From Rhodobacterales bacterium (lineage in GTDB: Bacteria > Pseudomonadota > Alphaproteobacteria > Rhodobacterales > Rhodobacteraceae): a DNA stretch of 64,000 bases. A model generated the notes under the pieces. It was not told the origin of the DNA and did no database searches. It was given only the letters and a program-made list of their open reading frames with translations. How positions within the stretch are numbered: position 1 is the first letter of the stretch; every line of letters begins with the position of its first letter. Below, in pieces: positions 18,675 through 28,685 of the stretch. The translations under genes were made by a program, and so were the position numbers. The DNA lies in the NCBI GenBank assembly GCA_002747325.1, contig PDOZ01000026.1, positions 62,001-126,000 of the forward strand. Direction: 5' to 3'.

Positions 18675-18736
18675 AAACCAACGTCCGATGCAACAAGCCC
18701 TTTTCCAAACGGTCAAACTGTGTCACCCCTAGGCAC

Positions 18737-19657
18737 ATGACCGGCGCGACCAAAATCACCTGGGCCTTACTCGCCCTGCTCGGCTTCCTTTGGGGGGCTT
18801 CCTTTACGGGCACGACCGTCGCCATCGAGGGCTATGGGCCGTTTACCGTGGTGGCGCTGCGCGTGGCGATGGCGGCGGTGGTGCTGACGGCGCTGGCCCG
18901 GATCGGGGGGCATCGGCTTCCGGCGCGGGGCACGCGGCAATGGCGCCGGGTCTGGGCGGTGGCCATCGGCATGGGGTTGTTCGGCAACGTCCTCCCCTTC
19001 CTGTTGCTGTCATGGGCGCAGGCTCATGTCGCTTCCGGCTTTGCGGGCGTGTCCATGGCCGCGGTGCCGCTGATCACCCTGCTGCTCGCCTTTGTCATCC
19101 TCAAAACCGAAACCCTGACAGTGATCAAAATCGTCGGCCTGCTCCTGGGTGCGGCGGGGGTTGTGGTGCTGATCGGGCCGGAGGCGCTGGCCTCGAAAGG
19201 CGGCAATCTGGAGAACCTCGCCCGGCTGGCCTGCCTTGGGGCGGCGTTGTGTTATGCGCTGGCTACGGTGCTGGCGCGGCTGGTGCCGAACGGGGTGGAT
19301 CAGATCGCCTTTGCGGCCACCATCACCATCGCCGCGACACTCCTCATCGCCCCCCTTGCCATCGCGGTTGAAGGGCTGCCCACTCTCGCCCCGGCCCGCC
19401 CGACCATCGCACTGATCCTGCTCGGCCTCTTCGGCACGGCACTGGCGCAAATCGTCATGTTAGCCATCGTGCGCGAGGCCGGGCCAACCTTCCTCGCGCT
19501 GGTCAATTATATGGTGCCGATCTGGTCGGTCGTCCTCGGCGCGCTGCTTCTGGCGGAAGCCCTGCCGCCAAGCCTGATCTGGGCCCTGGGCATCATCCTC
19601 GTCGGCGTGGCGCTTTCCGAAGCCAGCACGCTGAAGGCAATTTTCCGCAGGGACTAA
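18737..19657 (+). CDS. EamA/DMT family transporter
   Basis: A 306-residue inner-membrane protein with about ten hydrophobic segments in two EamA repeats (about 1-140 and 155-300), the drug/metabolite transporter plan. [13 protein letters not shown] at the start and [10 protein letters not shown] in the second half are typical. Family members export amino acids, nucleosides or other metabolites; substrate unknown. It stands alone behind the valS terminator and its stop overlaps the end of convergent glmM by four bases. Confidence 0.88.
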   Translation: MTGATKITWALLALLGFLWGASFTGTTVAIEGYGPFTVVALRVAMAAVVLTALARIGGHRLPARGTRQWRRVWAVAIGMGLFGNVLPFLLLSWAQAHVASGFAGVSMAAVPLITLLLAFVILKTETLTVIKIVGLLLGAAGVVVLIGPEALASKGGNLENLARLACLGAALCYALATVLARLVPNGVDQIAFAATITIAATLLIAPLAIAVEGLPTLAPARPTIALILLGLFGTALAQIVMLAIVREAGPTFLALVNYMVPIWSVVLGALLLAEALPPSLIWALGIILVGVALSEASTLKAIFRRD

Positions 19658-21000
19658 CCCGCGACCGCCCGCACTTCCGCCACGATCTCCGCCACGACCT
19701 GATCCAGCAGCGCCGGATCTTCGCTCTCCGCCATCACCCGGATCAGCGGTTCGGTGCCGGATTTACGGATCAGCAAGCGCCCGTTGCCCACCAGCCGCGC
19801 CTCCGCCTCCGCAATCACTTTTCGCACCTTTTCCGCCTCTAGCGGCGCGGAATCAGCCGAAAACCTTACATTTTCCAACTTTTGCGGCACGGTCTCAAAG
19901 GACTTGGCCAACTCGGATGCGGGCGCGCCACTGCGCACCATCGCGGCCAGAAACTGCAACCCAGCCAACAGCCCGTCACCCGTCGTCGCATGATCGGTCA
20001 TCACGATATGGCCCGACTGTTCGCCACCAAGGTTATAGCCGCCCGCGCGCATCGCCGCGACCACATGCCGGTCGCCAACCTTGGTGCGCACGAGGTCCAG
20101 CCCATGCCCGGACAGGTAACGCTCCAGCCCGAGATTGGACATCACCGTCGCCACCAAAGCACCCCCGGCGAGCCGCCCCTCATCGGCCCAGCGTTTGGCG
20201 AAAAGCGCCATGATCTGATCGCCATCGGCCACCGCGCCGGTCTCGTCGATGATCATCACCCGGTCCGCATCGCCATCAAGACAAATGCCGACATCCGCCC
20301 CTTCGCGCCGCACGGTTTCTGCCGCCAGCGCCGTGTCAGTCGAGCCGCATCCGGCATTGATATTGGTCCCGTTCGGCGACACGCCCACCGGGATCACCTC
20401 GGCGCCGAGTTCCCAAAGCAGGTCCGGCGCCGCGCGATACCCGGCCCCGTTGGCGCAGTCGATCACCACCTTCAACCCGTCGAGCTTGCACCCCGCCGGG
20501 AAGGTCGTCTTCAGAAACTCAACATAGCGTTGCCGCCCTTCGTCGATCCGCTTGGCCCGGCCAATATGTTGCGGCTGGCACGGGCGTACTTCACCGGCAA
20601 CCAGCGCTTCAATCGCTGCCTCGTCGGCATCTGATAGTTTGAACCCATCGGGGCCGAAAAACTTGATGCCATTGTCATGAAACGGGTTGTGACTGGCGGA
20701 AATCATGATGCCCAGATCGGCGCGCATGGAATGGGTCAAACGCCCCACCGCCGGGGTCGGCACCGGGCCGAGCAACAGCACATTCATGCCGGTCGAGGTC
20801 AGCCCCGCCGTCAGCGCGTTTTCGATCATGTAGCCCGACAGCCGCGTATCCTTGCCGATCACCACCCGGTGATTGTTGCGCTCATCGCGGCGAAAATGCC
20901 GCCCCGCCGCCGCGCCCAGTTTCAACGCCATTTCCGCCGTCATCGGATAGGAATTCGCCAGCCCACGCACCCCATCGGTGCCGAAAAGTTTCCCTGCCAT
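19654..21000 (-). CDS. glmM: Phosphoglucosamine mutase
   Basis: A 448-residue enzyme converting glucosamine-6-phosphate to glucosamine-1-phosphate for peptidoglycan and LPS precursors. It opens with [13 protein letters not shown]. It carries the phosphoserine loop [12 protein letters not shown] (active serine at residue 103), the metal loop DGDADR and the C-terminal phosphate-binding [12 protein letters not shown]. Length is standard. It sits five bases after folP, so folB-folP-glmM form one minus-strand operon, an arrangement common in proteobacteria (folP-glmM). Confidence 0.96.
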   Translation of the reverse strand: MAGKLFGTDGVRGLANSYPMTAEMALKLGAAAGRHFRRDERNNHRVVIGKDTRLSGYMIENALTAGLTSTGMNVLLLGPVPTPAVGRLTHSMRADLGIMISASHNPFHDNGIKFFGPDGFKLSDADEAAIEALVAGEVRPCQPQHIGRAKRIDEGRQRYVEFLKTTFPAGCKLDGLKVVIDCANGAGYRAAPDLLWELGAEVIPVGVSPNGTNINAGCGSTDTALAAETVRREGADVGICLDGDADRVMIIDETGAVADGDQIMALFAKRWADEGRLAGGALVATVMSNLGLERYLSGHGLDLVRTKVGDRHVVAAMRAGGYNLGGEQSGHIVMTDHATTGDGLLAGLQFLAAMVRSGAPASELAKSFETVPQKLENVRFSADSAPLEAEKVRKVIAEAEARLVGNGRLLIRKSGTEPLIRVMAESEDPALLDQVVAEIVAEVRAVAG

Positions 21001-21005
21001 TCCCG

Positions 21006-21980
21006 CTACCCCTCTTCTGGCGACGCATGGATCGCCTCAAACAAATCAAGCGCCTGCCGCGTTTCCCGCGTATCATGCACCCGCAAAAATTGCACCCCCT
21101 GCCCCGCCGAATGCAGCGCGATGGACAAAGATCCGCCGAGTCGGTCCCGCGCGTTTGGCGCATCCGATAACGCGCCGATCAGGCTCTTACGCGACGCCCC
21201 CATCAGCACCGGCAGGCCAAGATCGTGAAAGGCGGCGATGCCCCGAATGAGCGCGATGTTATGCGCCGGGGTCTTGCCGAAACCAATGCCCGGATCGGTG
21301 ATAATCCGCGCGCGCTGTACCCCGCGCGCCTCGGCAAAAGCGACCCGTTCGGCGAGATGGTCCAGCACCTCGGACAGCACGTCATCATAGGCCGGGTTGT
21401 CCTGCATATTCTCCGGCAAACCCTGCGCGTGCATCAGGCAAACCGGCACGTCGCGTTCCGCCACCAGATCGGCCAGCGCGGGATCGAAGGTGAAGGCGGA
21501 CACGTCATTCACCATATCCGCCCCCGCATCCAGCGCCGCTTCCGCCACCGCCGCCTTGCGCGTATCGACGGAAATCGGCGTGGTGACGCCAGCGGCGCGG
21601 ATGGCTGCGATCACCGGCACGATGCGCTGAATTTCCTCTGCGACCGGCACTTCCGCCGCGCCGGGCCGGGTGCTTTCGCCACCAATATCGAGCAGGTCCG
21701 CCTCCGCCGCCATCTCCCGCGCCCGGCGCACCGCCGCTTCGCGCGTCAAATGGGTGCCACCATCGGAAAAGCTGTCCGGGGTGACGTTCAGAATGCCCAT
21801 GATGCGGGGCCGCTCAAGGCTCAACCCCGCGACGGGAGCGCGCGGGGCGCTCAGGCGCGCGCGGTCGGCAGCAGGCAAATCCGCCACCGCGCGCCCATCC
21901 GCAAGCCGCTCGAAGCGCACGAAACCCAACCCGGCCAGCGGCAGGCCCACTTCCCCGGCAAGCGGTCGCAACCAGGTCAT
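21006..21980 (-). CDS. folP: Dihydropteroate synthase
   Basis: A 324-residue TIM-barrel enzyme joining dihydropterin pyrophosphate to p-aminobenzoate. Signatures: [18 protein letters not shown] at about residues 61-78, [13 protein letters not shown], and a late [13 protein letters not shown] and GASRKSLIG. About 60 residues precede the first barrel strand, more than in E. coli FolP, as often seen in alphaproteobacteria. Its ATG overlaps the folB stop by four bases, so the two consecutive folate enzymes are translationally coupled. Confidence 0.95.
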   Translation of the reverse strand: MTWLRPLAGEVGLPLAGLGFVRFERLADGRAVADLPAADRARLSAPRAPVAGLSLERPRIMGILNVTPDSFSDGGTHLTREAAVRRAREMAAEADLLDIGGESTRPGAAEVPVAEEIQRIVPVIAAIRAAGVTTPISVDTRKAAVAEAALDAGADMVNDVSAFTFDPALADLVAERDVPVCLMHAQGLPENMQDNPAYDDVLSEVLDHLAERVAFAEARGVQRARIITDPGIGFGKTPAHNIALIRGIAAFHDLGLPVLMGASRKSLIGALSDAPNARDRLGGSLSIALHSAGQGVQFLRVHDTRETRQALDLFEAIHASPEEG

Positions 21981-22855
21981 TGCCCCAACTCCAAAAGCGT
22001 TTTTTCCGACACAAAATCAATGCCTTGCGCCGACAGTTCCCCCGACAGCCAGCGCGCCAGCCCCTCCGGGTCCACCGCCCCACGCAGCGGGTTATCCACC
22101 GCATCCAGCACCATTTTCGACGGCGCCCAGACCGAAAGATTGCCCTGTTTCATCGCCCAGTCCAGCTCCGTCCGACTGTCCACCACCACGCAACGCCGGT
22201 CCCGCGCCGCCAACCGCCAGGCGTTTTGCTCGATGGATAACAGGTCGATGCGGCGCTGGGTCAAGGCGTCGCCAGTCTGCACCCGCGCACCGGGCGCAAG
22301 GCCGACGCACAGGATCACCGGCAGCGCCCCCGCCTCCAGCCGGTCCAGCGCCGCGCCCAGCGCCGGCGCATCAATCGCGGCATTGTCCAGAAAGACCAGC
22401 CGGGGATGCGGCACTGCATCCTCCGGCGCCGTCACCGCCTCGCCGCGCCGCCGCACGATCTCCACCCCCAGCGCACCGGGGCCACGATCCAGCTTCTCAA
22501 TGCGCACGAACACCCGCTCCGCCTGCGGCGCGGTCAGAATGCGCTGCGCGATGCGTTCGGCGAGGGTTTCCAGCAAGTTCAGTCGCTCCGAAGCCAACTC
22601 AGTCGCGATGGCCTCGGTGATCGTGTCATAGGACAGAATGCGGTCCACATCATCGCGCAGCGGCCCCTCCGGCGGGCGCACTTCAACGACGATATTGAAC
22701 GCCACGCGCTGCGTCGTGCCGCGCTCGGACTGAAACGCGCCGATCTCTACGGCAACGACATGATCGCGCAGCGAAATCCGGTCCAGCTCATCGCCGCCGC
22801 TCCCCTCGGACCGCGCCAACGGGTGTTCAAAGGCCTGTGTGATTTCCGCGCTCAT
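21977..22855 (-). CDS. folB: Dihydroneopterin aldolase with extra C-terminal domain
   Basis: A 292-residue protein. Residues about 27-137 are a normal FolB domain (VEIGAFQSERGTTQ, SYDTITEAIATE, ETLAERIAQRIL, and EKLDRG with the likely catalytic Lys121), which cleaves dihydroneopterin in folate synthesis. FolB alone is about 120 residues; here some 150 more follow. That tail (about 150-292) includes VWAPSKMVLDAVDN and GLARWLSGELSA, which by eye recall the C-terminal half of amino-acid-kinase-fold proteins. No HPPK (folK) motif is seen. Start ATG 22855 is chosen because upstream residues lack FolB character. Confidence 0.85.
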   Translation of the reverse strand: MSAEITQAFEHPLARSEGSGGDELDRISLRDHVVAVEIGAFQSERGTTQRVAFNIVVEVRPPEGPLRDDVDRILSYDTITEAIATELASERLNLLETLAERIAQRILTAPQAERVFVRIEKLDRGPGALGVEIVRRRGEAVTAPEDAVPHPRLVFLDNAAIDAPALGAALDRLEAGALPVILCVGLAPGARVQTGDALTQRRIDLLSIEQNAWRLAARDRRCVVVDSRTELDWAMKQGNLSVWAPSKMVLDAVDNPLRGAVDPEGLARWLSGELSAQGIDFVSEKTLLELGQ

Positions 22856-22901
22856 GCCGCTTCCTCCGTTTGCCCCGGAGTGCCCGCGCTGCGCCGGAAG
22901 G

Positions 22902-23528
22902 TCAACGGTAGAAGTGATGCACACCATAGGTCGCGGTGCGCTCGCGCTTTCGCGCCCAAGAGGGATTGACCCAGTTGGCGTGATAGTAAATCGCGCCGCC
23001 CGTCAGGTTGCGCGGCGCCCCTTCGAGCATCACCCGCGCCACCTTGCGCACCCGCTCCAGCGCGTTCGCATCGTTATAATGCTCTGGCCGCCCGTCGCAG
23101 GTATAGGTGAACTGACAGGCGAATTTGCGGCCCGTGCCCTGATTGATCACGCCGCAAACGCTATTGGGATAGGCCTTGCTGTCAACCCGGTTGAGGATCA
23201 CTTCGGCCACCGCAACCAGCCCCTTCGCCGTTTCGCCGCGCGCCTCGAAATAGAGCGCCTCATAGAGACACTGATAATCCGCCCCGCCGCGCCCGGCGGG
23301 CAGGCTGCGAATCCAGTCCTCGGTGTAAATCTCTGCCGAACCGCCGGTCCCGGTCGTCGCCGACAGGCGGTTGACCCGCGTCACGCTGACCGCTTCCAAC
23401 CCGGCGCGCTCCGCCCGAAACAACGCCTCCAAGGCAGAAACGTGACCATCCGTCGAATCAGCGCGGGCCGGAAGGCTGGCAAAAACGACGAGGAGAAGCG
23501 TGGCGATGGCGCGAAGCGGTAGCTGCAT
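22902..23528 (-). CDS. Secreted cell-wall hydrolase (Hydrolase_2/SleB-like)
   Basis: A 208-residue exported protein: signal peptide at residues 1-23 (hydrophobic core, then LPARA-D), then a SleB-like Hydrolase_2 domain from about 85. The domain has CLYEALYFEARGE with the catalytic-type Glu, AVAEVILNRV, SVCGVINQG, CQFTYTCDG and GAIYYHANWVNPSWA. Family members cut glycan strands of peptidoglycan. It lies 46 bases upstream of folB on the same strand and may be read with the folate operon. Confidence 0.88.
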   Translation of the reverse strand: MQLPLRAIATLLLVVFASLPARADSTDGHVSALEALFRAERAGLEAVSVTRVNRLSATTGTGGSAEIYTEDWIRSLPAGRGGADYQCLYEALYFEARGETAKGLVAVAEVILNRVDSKAYPNSVCGVINQGTGRKFACQFTYTCDGRPEHYNDANALERVRKVARVMLEGAPRNLTGGAIYYHANWVNPSWARKRERTATYGVHHFYR

Positions 23529-23611
23529 GAATGTCCCCAGGTGGCACCCCTGATAATCGGGAGGCCCGGCAAATATACGCCGATTCTCTAATCTGGTCCA
23601 GCCGGGCCCGG

Positions 23612-26176
23612 TTACCGCATCCGCGGCGGGCGCTGCATACCGCGGTCAAGGATCGCCAGTTGCGCCGCCGCGAGCCGGGCAACGGGGACGCGGAAGGGCG
23701 AGCAGGACACATAGTCAAACCCCGCCGCGCGGCAAAAGGCAATCGAGGCGGGGTTGCCGCCATGTTCGCCGCAAATCGACAGGGCCACGTCCGGGTTCGC
23801 CGCCCGCGCCCGCTCGGCACCAATGGTTAACAACTCGCCCACCCCCTCCTGATCCAAGGTGTGGAACGGGTCTTCCTCATACACCCCCTGCCGCACATAT
23901 TCGCCCATGAACCGCCCCGCATCGTCGCGCGACAACCCATAGGCCATCTGCGTCAAGTCATTGGTTCCAAAGGACATAAAGGCGGTATGCGCGGCAATAT
24001 CCCCGGTGCGCAGCGCAGCCCTCGGGGTCTCGACCATCACGCCCAGACGGTAGGTAAAGTCCATCCCCTGCTCAATGCGCACCTCGGCGGCAACCGCGTC
24101 GATCCGGGCCTTGACAATCTCCACCTCGCGACGCGCCGAGACCAGTGGGATCATGATTTCCGGCTCGACCGGATGGCCCTCGCGCGCCGCCTCGACGGTG
24201 GCTTCAAAGATCGCGCGGGCCTGCATGTCGTAAATCTCCGGCACGCTCACCCCGAGGCGCACCCCGCGCATTCCCAGCATCGGATTGACCTCCGAGAGCG
24301 CCTCCGCCCGACGCTGCACCGCCGCCAGCGGGATGTCGAGCGCTTCAGACAACCCGCGCAACCCCCGCCTGCCCGTGGGCAAAAACTCGTGCAACGGCAG
24401 GTCAAACAGGCGAATCGTCACCGGCGCACCGCCCATGATTCGGAACAATTCGGCAAAGTCGCGCCGCTGCATCGGCAGAATGCGCTCCAACCCCGCCCGC
24501 CGGTCCTCCGGCGCATTGGCAAACAGCATCTCGCGCACCGCCAGCAGACGATCCTCCGCAAAGAACATATGCTCCGTGCGCACCAGCCCGATGCCCTCGG
24601 CGTCGAACCGCAGCGCCATACGCGCGTCTTCCGGCGTGTCCGCATTGGCGCGCACCCCGATGTCGCGCGCCCCATCGGCCCAGTCGAGCAGCGCCCGGAA
24701 CGTGTCGCCCAGCTCCGCCTCGCGCAAAGGCGCTTCCCCAGCCAGAACCTCGCCCGCCGTGCCGTCCAGCGTCACCATCTCGCCCTCGCCAAACACCCGG
24801 CCATCGGGCACGGTCAGCGTGCGCGCCTTGCTATCAATCTTGATCCCCGACGCGCCGACAACACAAGGCACCCCCAGCCCGCGCGCAATCACCGCCGCAT
24901 GGCTCGTCACCCCGCCACGCTCGGTCAAAACCGCCCGCGCGGCGTGCATGCCGCGAATGTCCTCCGGCGTGGTCTCCCGCCGCACAAGGATGCAGGGCTG
25001 GTCCTGCGCCGCCGAAGCCTGTGCCGCGCGGGCGGAAAACACCAGCCGCCCCACCGCCGCCCCCGGACTGGCCGCGATGCCCGACGCGATGACGTCGCGC
25101 GGCCCCGTCGGGTCCACCTGCGAATGCAAACATTCGGAAAGCGAGCGCGGCGGCACCCGCAAAATCGCCTCCTCGCGGGAAATGATCTCATCCTGCGCCA
25201 GCGCCACCGCGATACGCAAATTGGCCAGCGCCGACCGGGGCACCCGCACCGCATCGAGGATAAAAAGCTGCTCGTTTTCAATGGTAAACTCGATTTCCAT
25301 CTCTTCGCGCAGCCGCAAGCGGGCCAACGCACCAAAGCGCAACAAATCTTCCCAGTTCTGCGGCAGAACCTCCTCGATAGAGCGCCCGCGCGGGTCCGCC
25401 TTCAGGAACAGAACCTCACGCGCCGGCTCCTCCGACAACGCATCCCGCCCCTGACTTTTGCACATATACCGCCCGCGAATTTCACGCGCGCCGGTATCGC
25501 CGTTGACAAAACAAACGACCCCGGAACCGGACAAGCCCTTGCCCACCCCGAGCGCCATCCGCTGCACCACAAGCCCCAGCCCCGCATCCGCCGGTGCCCC
25601 CTTCGCCTCGCGCAACAGCCGGGCCGAAACGCCTTCCCAGGCCCGCGCCATCGAACGCAAAACCTCGGCCAACTGCACCTTCGGATCCTGCGGAAACGGC
25701 TCGTCGGTCTCATCCTCGTAGATCGCCAACGCCGCATCAACCGCCTCGCGCGTCAAGCCCGGTGGCAGGTCGAACGCATCCGGGTCCAGCCGCGCCACAT
25801 GCACCGCATAAGACTGAATAAAGCGCAAAAACAACGCATTGGCCGCTGCCTCGCCATGGGTCTCGCACAAGGTCGCATAGGCCCGCTCGTTCATGCCAAT
25901 ATTGAGCATCGCCCCCGGCCCGCCCCAATCCGGGTCTTGCGAGGAAGGACGCACGGAAACCAGTGGCGTATCGCCAAATTCAGCCAAAAGCGCGTCCAGA
26001 TCCGGCAAGTCCCCGGCAAAAATCCGATGCACCGCATCAAAATCCAACGCCAGCGTGCGCGGCACCGGCATGTCAAGGCGGATCAACCGCTGCAAACACT
26101 TCGCCCGCCCGCCATGGCGCTCCGCCGAAATATCCGCCGTCGGCGTGATCAGGGTAAAATCAGTCATCTCAGTCAT
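23612..26176 (-). CDS. Pyruvate, phosphate dikinase-like PEP-utilising enzyme
   Basis: An approximately 854-residue three-domain enzyme of the PPDK family: N-terminal ATP-grasp part (SVRPSSQDPDWGG, GLGLVVQRMALG), central phosphohistidine domain with TERGGVTSHAAVIARGLG (about 24890-24935), and a C-terminal PEP/pyruvate barrel (GLVRTEHMFF, MSFGTNDLTQMAYG, SICGEHGG with the catalytic-type Cys). Canonical PPDK interconverts pyruvate + ATP + Pi and PEP + AMP + PPi. The N-terminus is shorter and more divergent than in standard PPDK, so this may be a specialised paralogue. The start is uncertain: ATGs at 26176 and 26167 are both plausible. It lies downstream of glyS, across a repeat. Confidence 0.78.
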   Translation of the reverse strand: MTEMTDFTLITPTADISAERHGGRAKCLQRLIRLDMPVPRTLALDFDAVHRIFAGDLPDLDALLAEFGDTPLVSVRPSSQDPDWGGPGAMLNIGMNERAYATLCETHGEAAANALFLRFIQSYAVHVARLDPDAFDLPPGLTREAVDAALAIYEDETDEPFPQDPKVQLAEVLRSMARAWEGVSARLLREAKGAPADAGLGLVVQRMALGVGKGLSGSGVVCFVNGDTGAREIRGRYMCKSQGRDALSEEPAREVLFLKADPRGRSIEEVLPQNWEDLLRFGALARLRLREEMEIEFTIENEQLFILDAVRVPRSALANLRIAVALAQDEIISREEAILRVPPRSLSECLHSQVDPTGPRDVIASGIAASPGAAVGRLVFSARAAQASAAQDQPCILVRRETTPEDIRGMHAARAVLTERGGVTSHAAVIARGLGVPCVVGASGIKIDSKARTLTVPDGRVFGEGEMVTLDGTAGEVLAGEAPLREAELGDTFRALLDWADGARDIGVRANADTPEDARMALRFDAEGIGLVRTEHMFFAEDRLLAVREMLFANAPEDRRAGLERILPMQRRDFAELFRIMGGAPVTIRLFDLPLHEFLPTGRRGLRGLSEALDIPLAAVQRRAEALSEVNPMLGMRGVRLGVSVPEIYDMQARAIFEATVEAAREGHPVEPEIMIPLVSARREVEIVKARIDAVAAEVRIEQGMDFTYRLGVMVETPRAALRTGDIAAHTAFMSFGTNDLTQMAYGLSRDDAGRFMGEYVRQGVYEEDPFHTLDQEGVGELLTIGAERARAANPDVALSICGEHGGNPASIAFCRAAGFDYVSCSPFRVPVARLAAAQLAILDRGMQRPPRMR

Positions 26177-26267
26177 ATTCTGCACCGCAGCAAGTCCCGG
26201 ATCACCATAACAAACCCGGCGCATATGGCAACGAAAGACAGGCCGCTGCGCCCCTGCGGGGCGTTTT

Positions 26268-26367
26268 GAGTATTTTTACTAAGAAGAAGACATCCGATAG
26301 GGACCACCAAACAAGAGCGCGGGCCGACTGCAAAGCCGCCCGCCCCTTCTTCTTAGCTTAAATACTC
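26268..26367. repeat. Inverted pair of GAGTATTT/CTAAGAAGAAG repeat arms
   Basis: The left arm at 26268-26289 (GAGTATTT, TTA, CTAAGAAGAAG) and the right arm at 26346-26367 are the same 22-mer inverted, differing only in the internal variable bases. Flanking GGGGCGTTTTGAG and CTCAAAACCGCCCC extend the symmetry to about 26250-26385. The element fills the space between glyS and the PPDK-like gene. Related pairs lie at 35566 and 46012. Confidence 0.85.
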
Positions 26368-26420
26368 AAAACCGCCCCGCAAGGGGCGGCCCCCTAAAAG
26401 CGCGAGCTTTTTAAAGCGAG

Positions 26421-28637
26421 CTACCCCTCCACCCGGCTCAGATCCGCAACCGACAGGCAAATGTCGCGGATGCGCGCCAGAAGGTTCAGGCGGTTGCGGC
26501 GCACCACCTGATTGTCGGAATTGATCTGCACCGCCTCGAAGAAGGCATCAATCGGCGCGCGCAGGCTGGCCATCGCGGCCATGGCGGTGGCGAAATCTTC
26601 CGTTTCCAGCGCCGGGGCGATGCTGGCTTCCGCCGTATCCAGCGCCGCGAACAGCGCCTTTTCTTCCTCCGCTTCCGCGAATTTCAACTCCGCGCCGTAG
26701 CTGTATTCCACCCCGTCCGCCGCTTCCGCCTGCGACAGGATGTTGTTGGCACGTTTGAAGCCCTGAAGCAGGTTCTGGCCTTCCTCGGTATCCATCACCT
26801 CGCCCAGCGCGCGGGCACGATGCACCAGCAGCGTCAGGTCGTCATTCGCCCCCTCCATATGCAGACAGGCGTCGATCACGTCATGGCGCAGCCCCTCGCC
26901 TTTCAGATGCACTTTCAGGCGGTCGTGAAAGAAGGTCAGGAGATCGTCGGACAGGTCCGGCACTCGTTTTTCCAGCGCCGCAAAGGCCTCGCTCGGGTCG
27001 GACAGACGCTCCGCCACGGTGCGGAAGGCCGCGCCAAACACACCATGATCCGCAATTTCATCCAGCAGCGACCGGGCATCCGCATCGGGCAGCGCCGCGT
27101 TGGTTTCGCCCTCGATCCGCACCAGTTGCGCGTCGATATAGCGGTCAAGTTTCAGGTGCAGCCCATGTTCCAACACGATGCGGATCACCCCCAGCGCGGC
27201 ACGGCGCAGGGCGAAGGGGTCTTTGGAGCCGGTGGGCTTTTCATCAATGGCCCAAAAGCCGGTCAGCGTGTCGAGCTTATCGGCCAGCGCCACGGCGGCG
27301 GAAACCTTCTCCGAGGGCACGTCATCGGACGGGCCGAGGGGCTGGTAATGCTGCTCCGCCGCATTGGCGACCTCTGCCGGATGCCCGGCGGGACCGGCGT
27401 AATACCGACCCATAAGCCCTTGTAATTCCGGGAATTCATAGACCATTTCCGAGGACAGATCGACCTTGGCCCAACGCGCTGCTTCCTCCGCCAGATCCGG
27501 CGCAACCCCCAGCGCCGGGGCCAGATCGCGCGCCAGCGCCGCGATGCGGGAAATCCGCGCCGCTTGCGTGCCGAGCTTGTTGTGGAAGGTGACGTTTTCC
27601 AGCGCCGCGATCCATTTCGCCCCGCCTGCTTCCGCCTCGCGAATGTCGTTGAGCCAGAAGAATTGCGCATCCGCCAGCCGGGCGAACAGCACTTTTTGGT
27701 TGCCCGCAAGGATGGTCGCGCCGTTATCGGCGGTAGTGCGGTTGGCGACGGTGATGAATTTCTCGATCCGCCCCGTCGCCGGGTTCTTCACCGACAGGAA
27801 CTTCTGATGCTCCTTCATCGAGGTCTGCAACACTTCCGGCGGCAGGCTCAGGAAGGTGTCCGCAATGTCGCCCATCAAGACCACCGGATATTCCACCAGC
27901 CCGGCAATCTCCGCCAAAAGCCCTTTATCTTCAACCACTTCCAGACCCACCGCTTCCGCCGCAGCGGTCGCATCCGTCCAGATTTTCTCCGCCCGTTCGC
28001 CCGCATCCAGCACGACAAACGCTTCCGCCAGCTTGGCGCGGTATTTCGCGAAACCCGTTACCTCAAAAGCGTCCGGGGCCATGAAACGGTGGCCGCGCGT
28101 CGTTGCCCCGGCTTTGATGCCGTCGATCTCCAGCGGCAGCGCCCGCGTCCCCGCCGCATCCGACAGGATGGCGAGGATCGAGTGCAACGGGCGCACCCAG
28201 CGCAGGTTGCCCGCGCCCCAGCGCATGGATTTCGGCCACGGGAAACCGCGCACCGCCGCTTCGAGCGCCTCCGCCGCGATTTCCGCCGTGTCCCGACCCT
28301 GCTTTTCGATCACCGCGAAGTAAACCGCGCCCTTGGGCGTGTCGCGTTCCTCCAGCGCCTCGCGCGCCACGCCCGCACCGCGCAAAAACCCCTCGATCGC
28401 CTTCTCCGGCGCGCCCACTTTCGGCCCCTTGCGCTCCTCGCGCGTATCCGGCGACATGGGTGGCAGACCGGCAACCGACAGCACCAACCGGCGCGGGGTC
28501 GAATAGGCGTCGGCGCTGTCAAATTGCAGCCCAGCCTCGCCAAGCCCCTGACAAACAAGCTTTTTCAGATCTTCCGCCGCCCGCGCCTGCATACGCGCCG
28601 GGATTTCTTCGGAGAACAGTTCGATGAGAAGGTCCAT
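26421..28637 (-). CDS. glyS: Glycyl-tRNA synthetase beta subunit
   Basis: A 738-residue subunit of the bacterial alpha2beta2 glycyl-tRNA synthetase, contributing tRNA binding and part of the activation site. It starts MDLLIELFSEEIPARMQ, typical of GlyS. Later landmarks are EEIAAEAL-type N-domain blocks, FLSLPPEVLQTSMKEHQKFL and the HD-like region around LADKLDTLTGFWAI and GSKDPFALRRAALGVIRI. Length is slightly above E. coli GlyS. It lies about 48 bases after glyQ on the same strand, giving the usual glyQ-glyS operon. Confidence 0.96.
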   Translation of the reverse strand: MDLLIELFSEEIPARMQARAAEDLKKLVCQGLGEAGLQFDSADAYSTPRRLVLSVAGLPPMSPDTREERKGPKVGAPEKAIEGFLRGAGVAREALEERDTPKGAVYFAVIEKQGRDTAEIAAEALEAAVRGFPWPKSMRWGAGNLRWVRPLHSILAILSDAAGTRALPLEIDGIKAGATTRGHRFMAPDAFEVTGFAKYRAKLAEAFVVLDAGERAEKIWTDATAAAEAVGLEVVEDKGLLAEIAGLVEYPVVLMGDIADTFLSLPPEVLQTSMKEHQKFLSVKNPATGRIEKFITVANRTTADNGATILAGNQKVLFARLADAQFFWLNDIREAEAGGAKWIAALENVTFHNKLGTQAARISRIAALARDLAPALGVAPDLAEEAARWAKVDLSSEMVYEFPELQGLMGRYYAGPAGHPAEVANAAEQHYQPLGPSDDVPSEKVSAAVALADKLDTLTGFWAIDEKPTGSKDPFALRRAALGVIRIVLEHGLHLKLDRYIDAQLVRIEGETNAALPDADARSLLDEIADHGVFGAAFRTVAERLSDPSEAFAALEKRVPDLSDDLLTFFHDRLKVHLKGEGLRHDVIDACLHMEGANDDLTLLVHRARALGEVMDTEEGQNLLQGFKRANNILSQAEAADGVEYSYGAELKFAEAEEEKALFAALDTAEASIAPALETEDFATAMAAMASLRAPIDAFFEAVQINSDNQVVRRNRLNLLARIRDICLSVADLSRVEG

Positions 28638-28685
28638 GGCTTAATCCTGCGGCTTAGTCCTGATAGGTTTCGGTTGCGATAGGTG

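Noticed and set aside
15381..18716. A very long minus-strand open frame (over 1100 codons) opposite valS
   Set aside because: It is the antisense shadow of a highly conserved synthetase in GC-rich DNA. Its translation is Arg/His/Gln-rich low-complexity sequence with no motif.
23861..26269. An 802-codon plus-strand frame opposite the PPDK-like gene
   Set aside because: Same antisense effect; the composition is extreme in Arg/His/Pro and no family motif is present, while the minus-strand gene has intact catalytic motifs.
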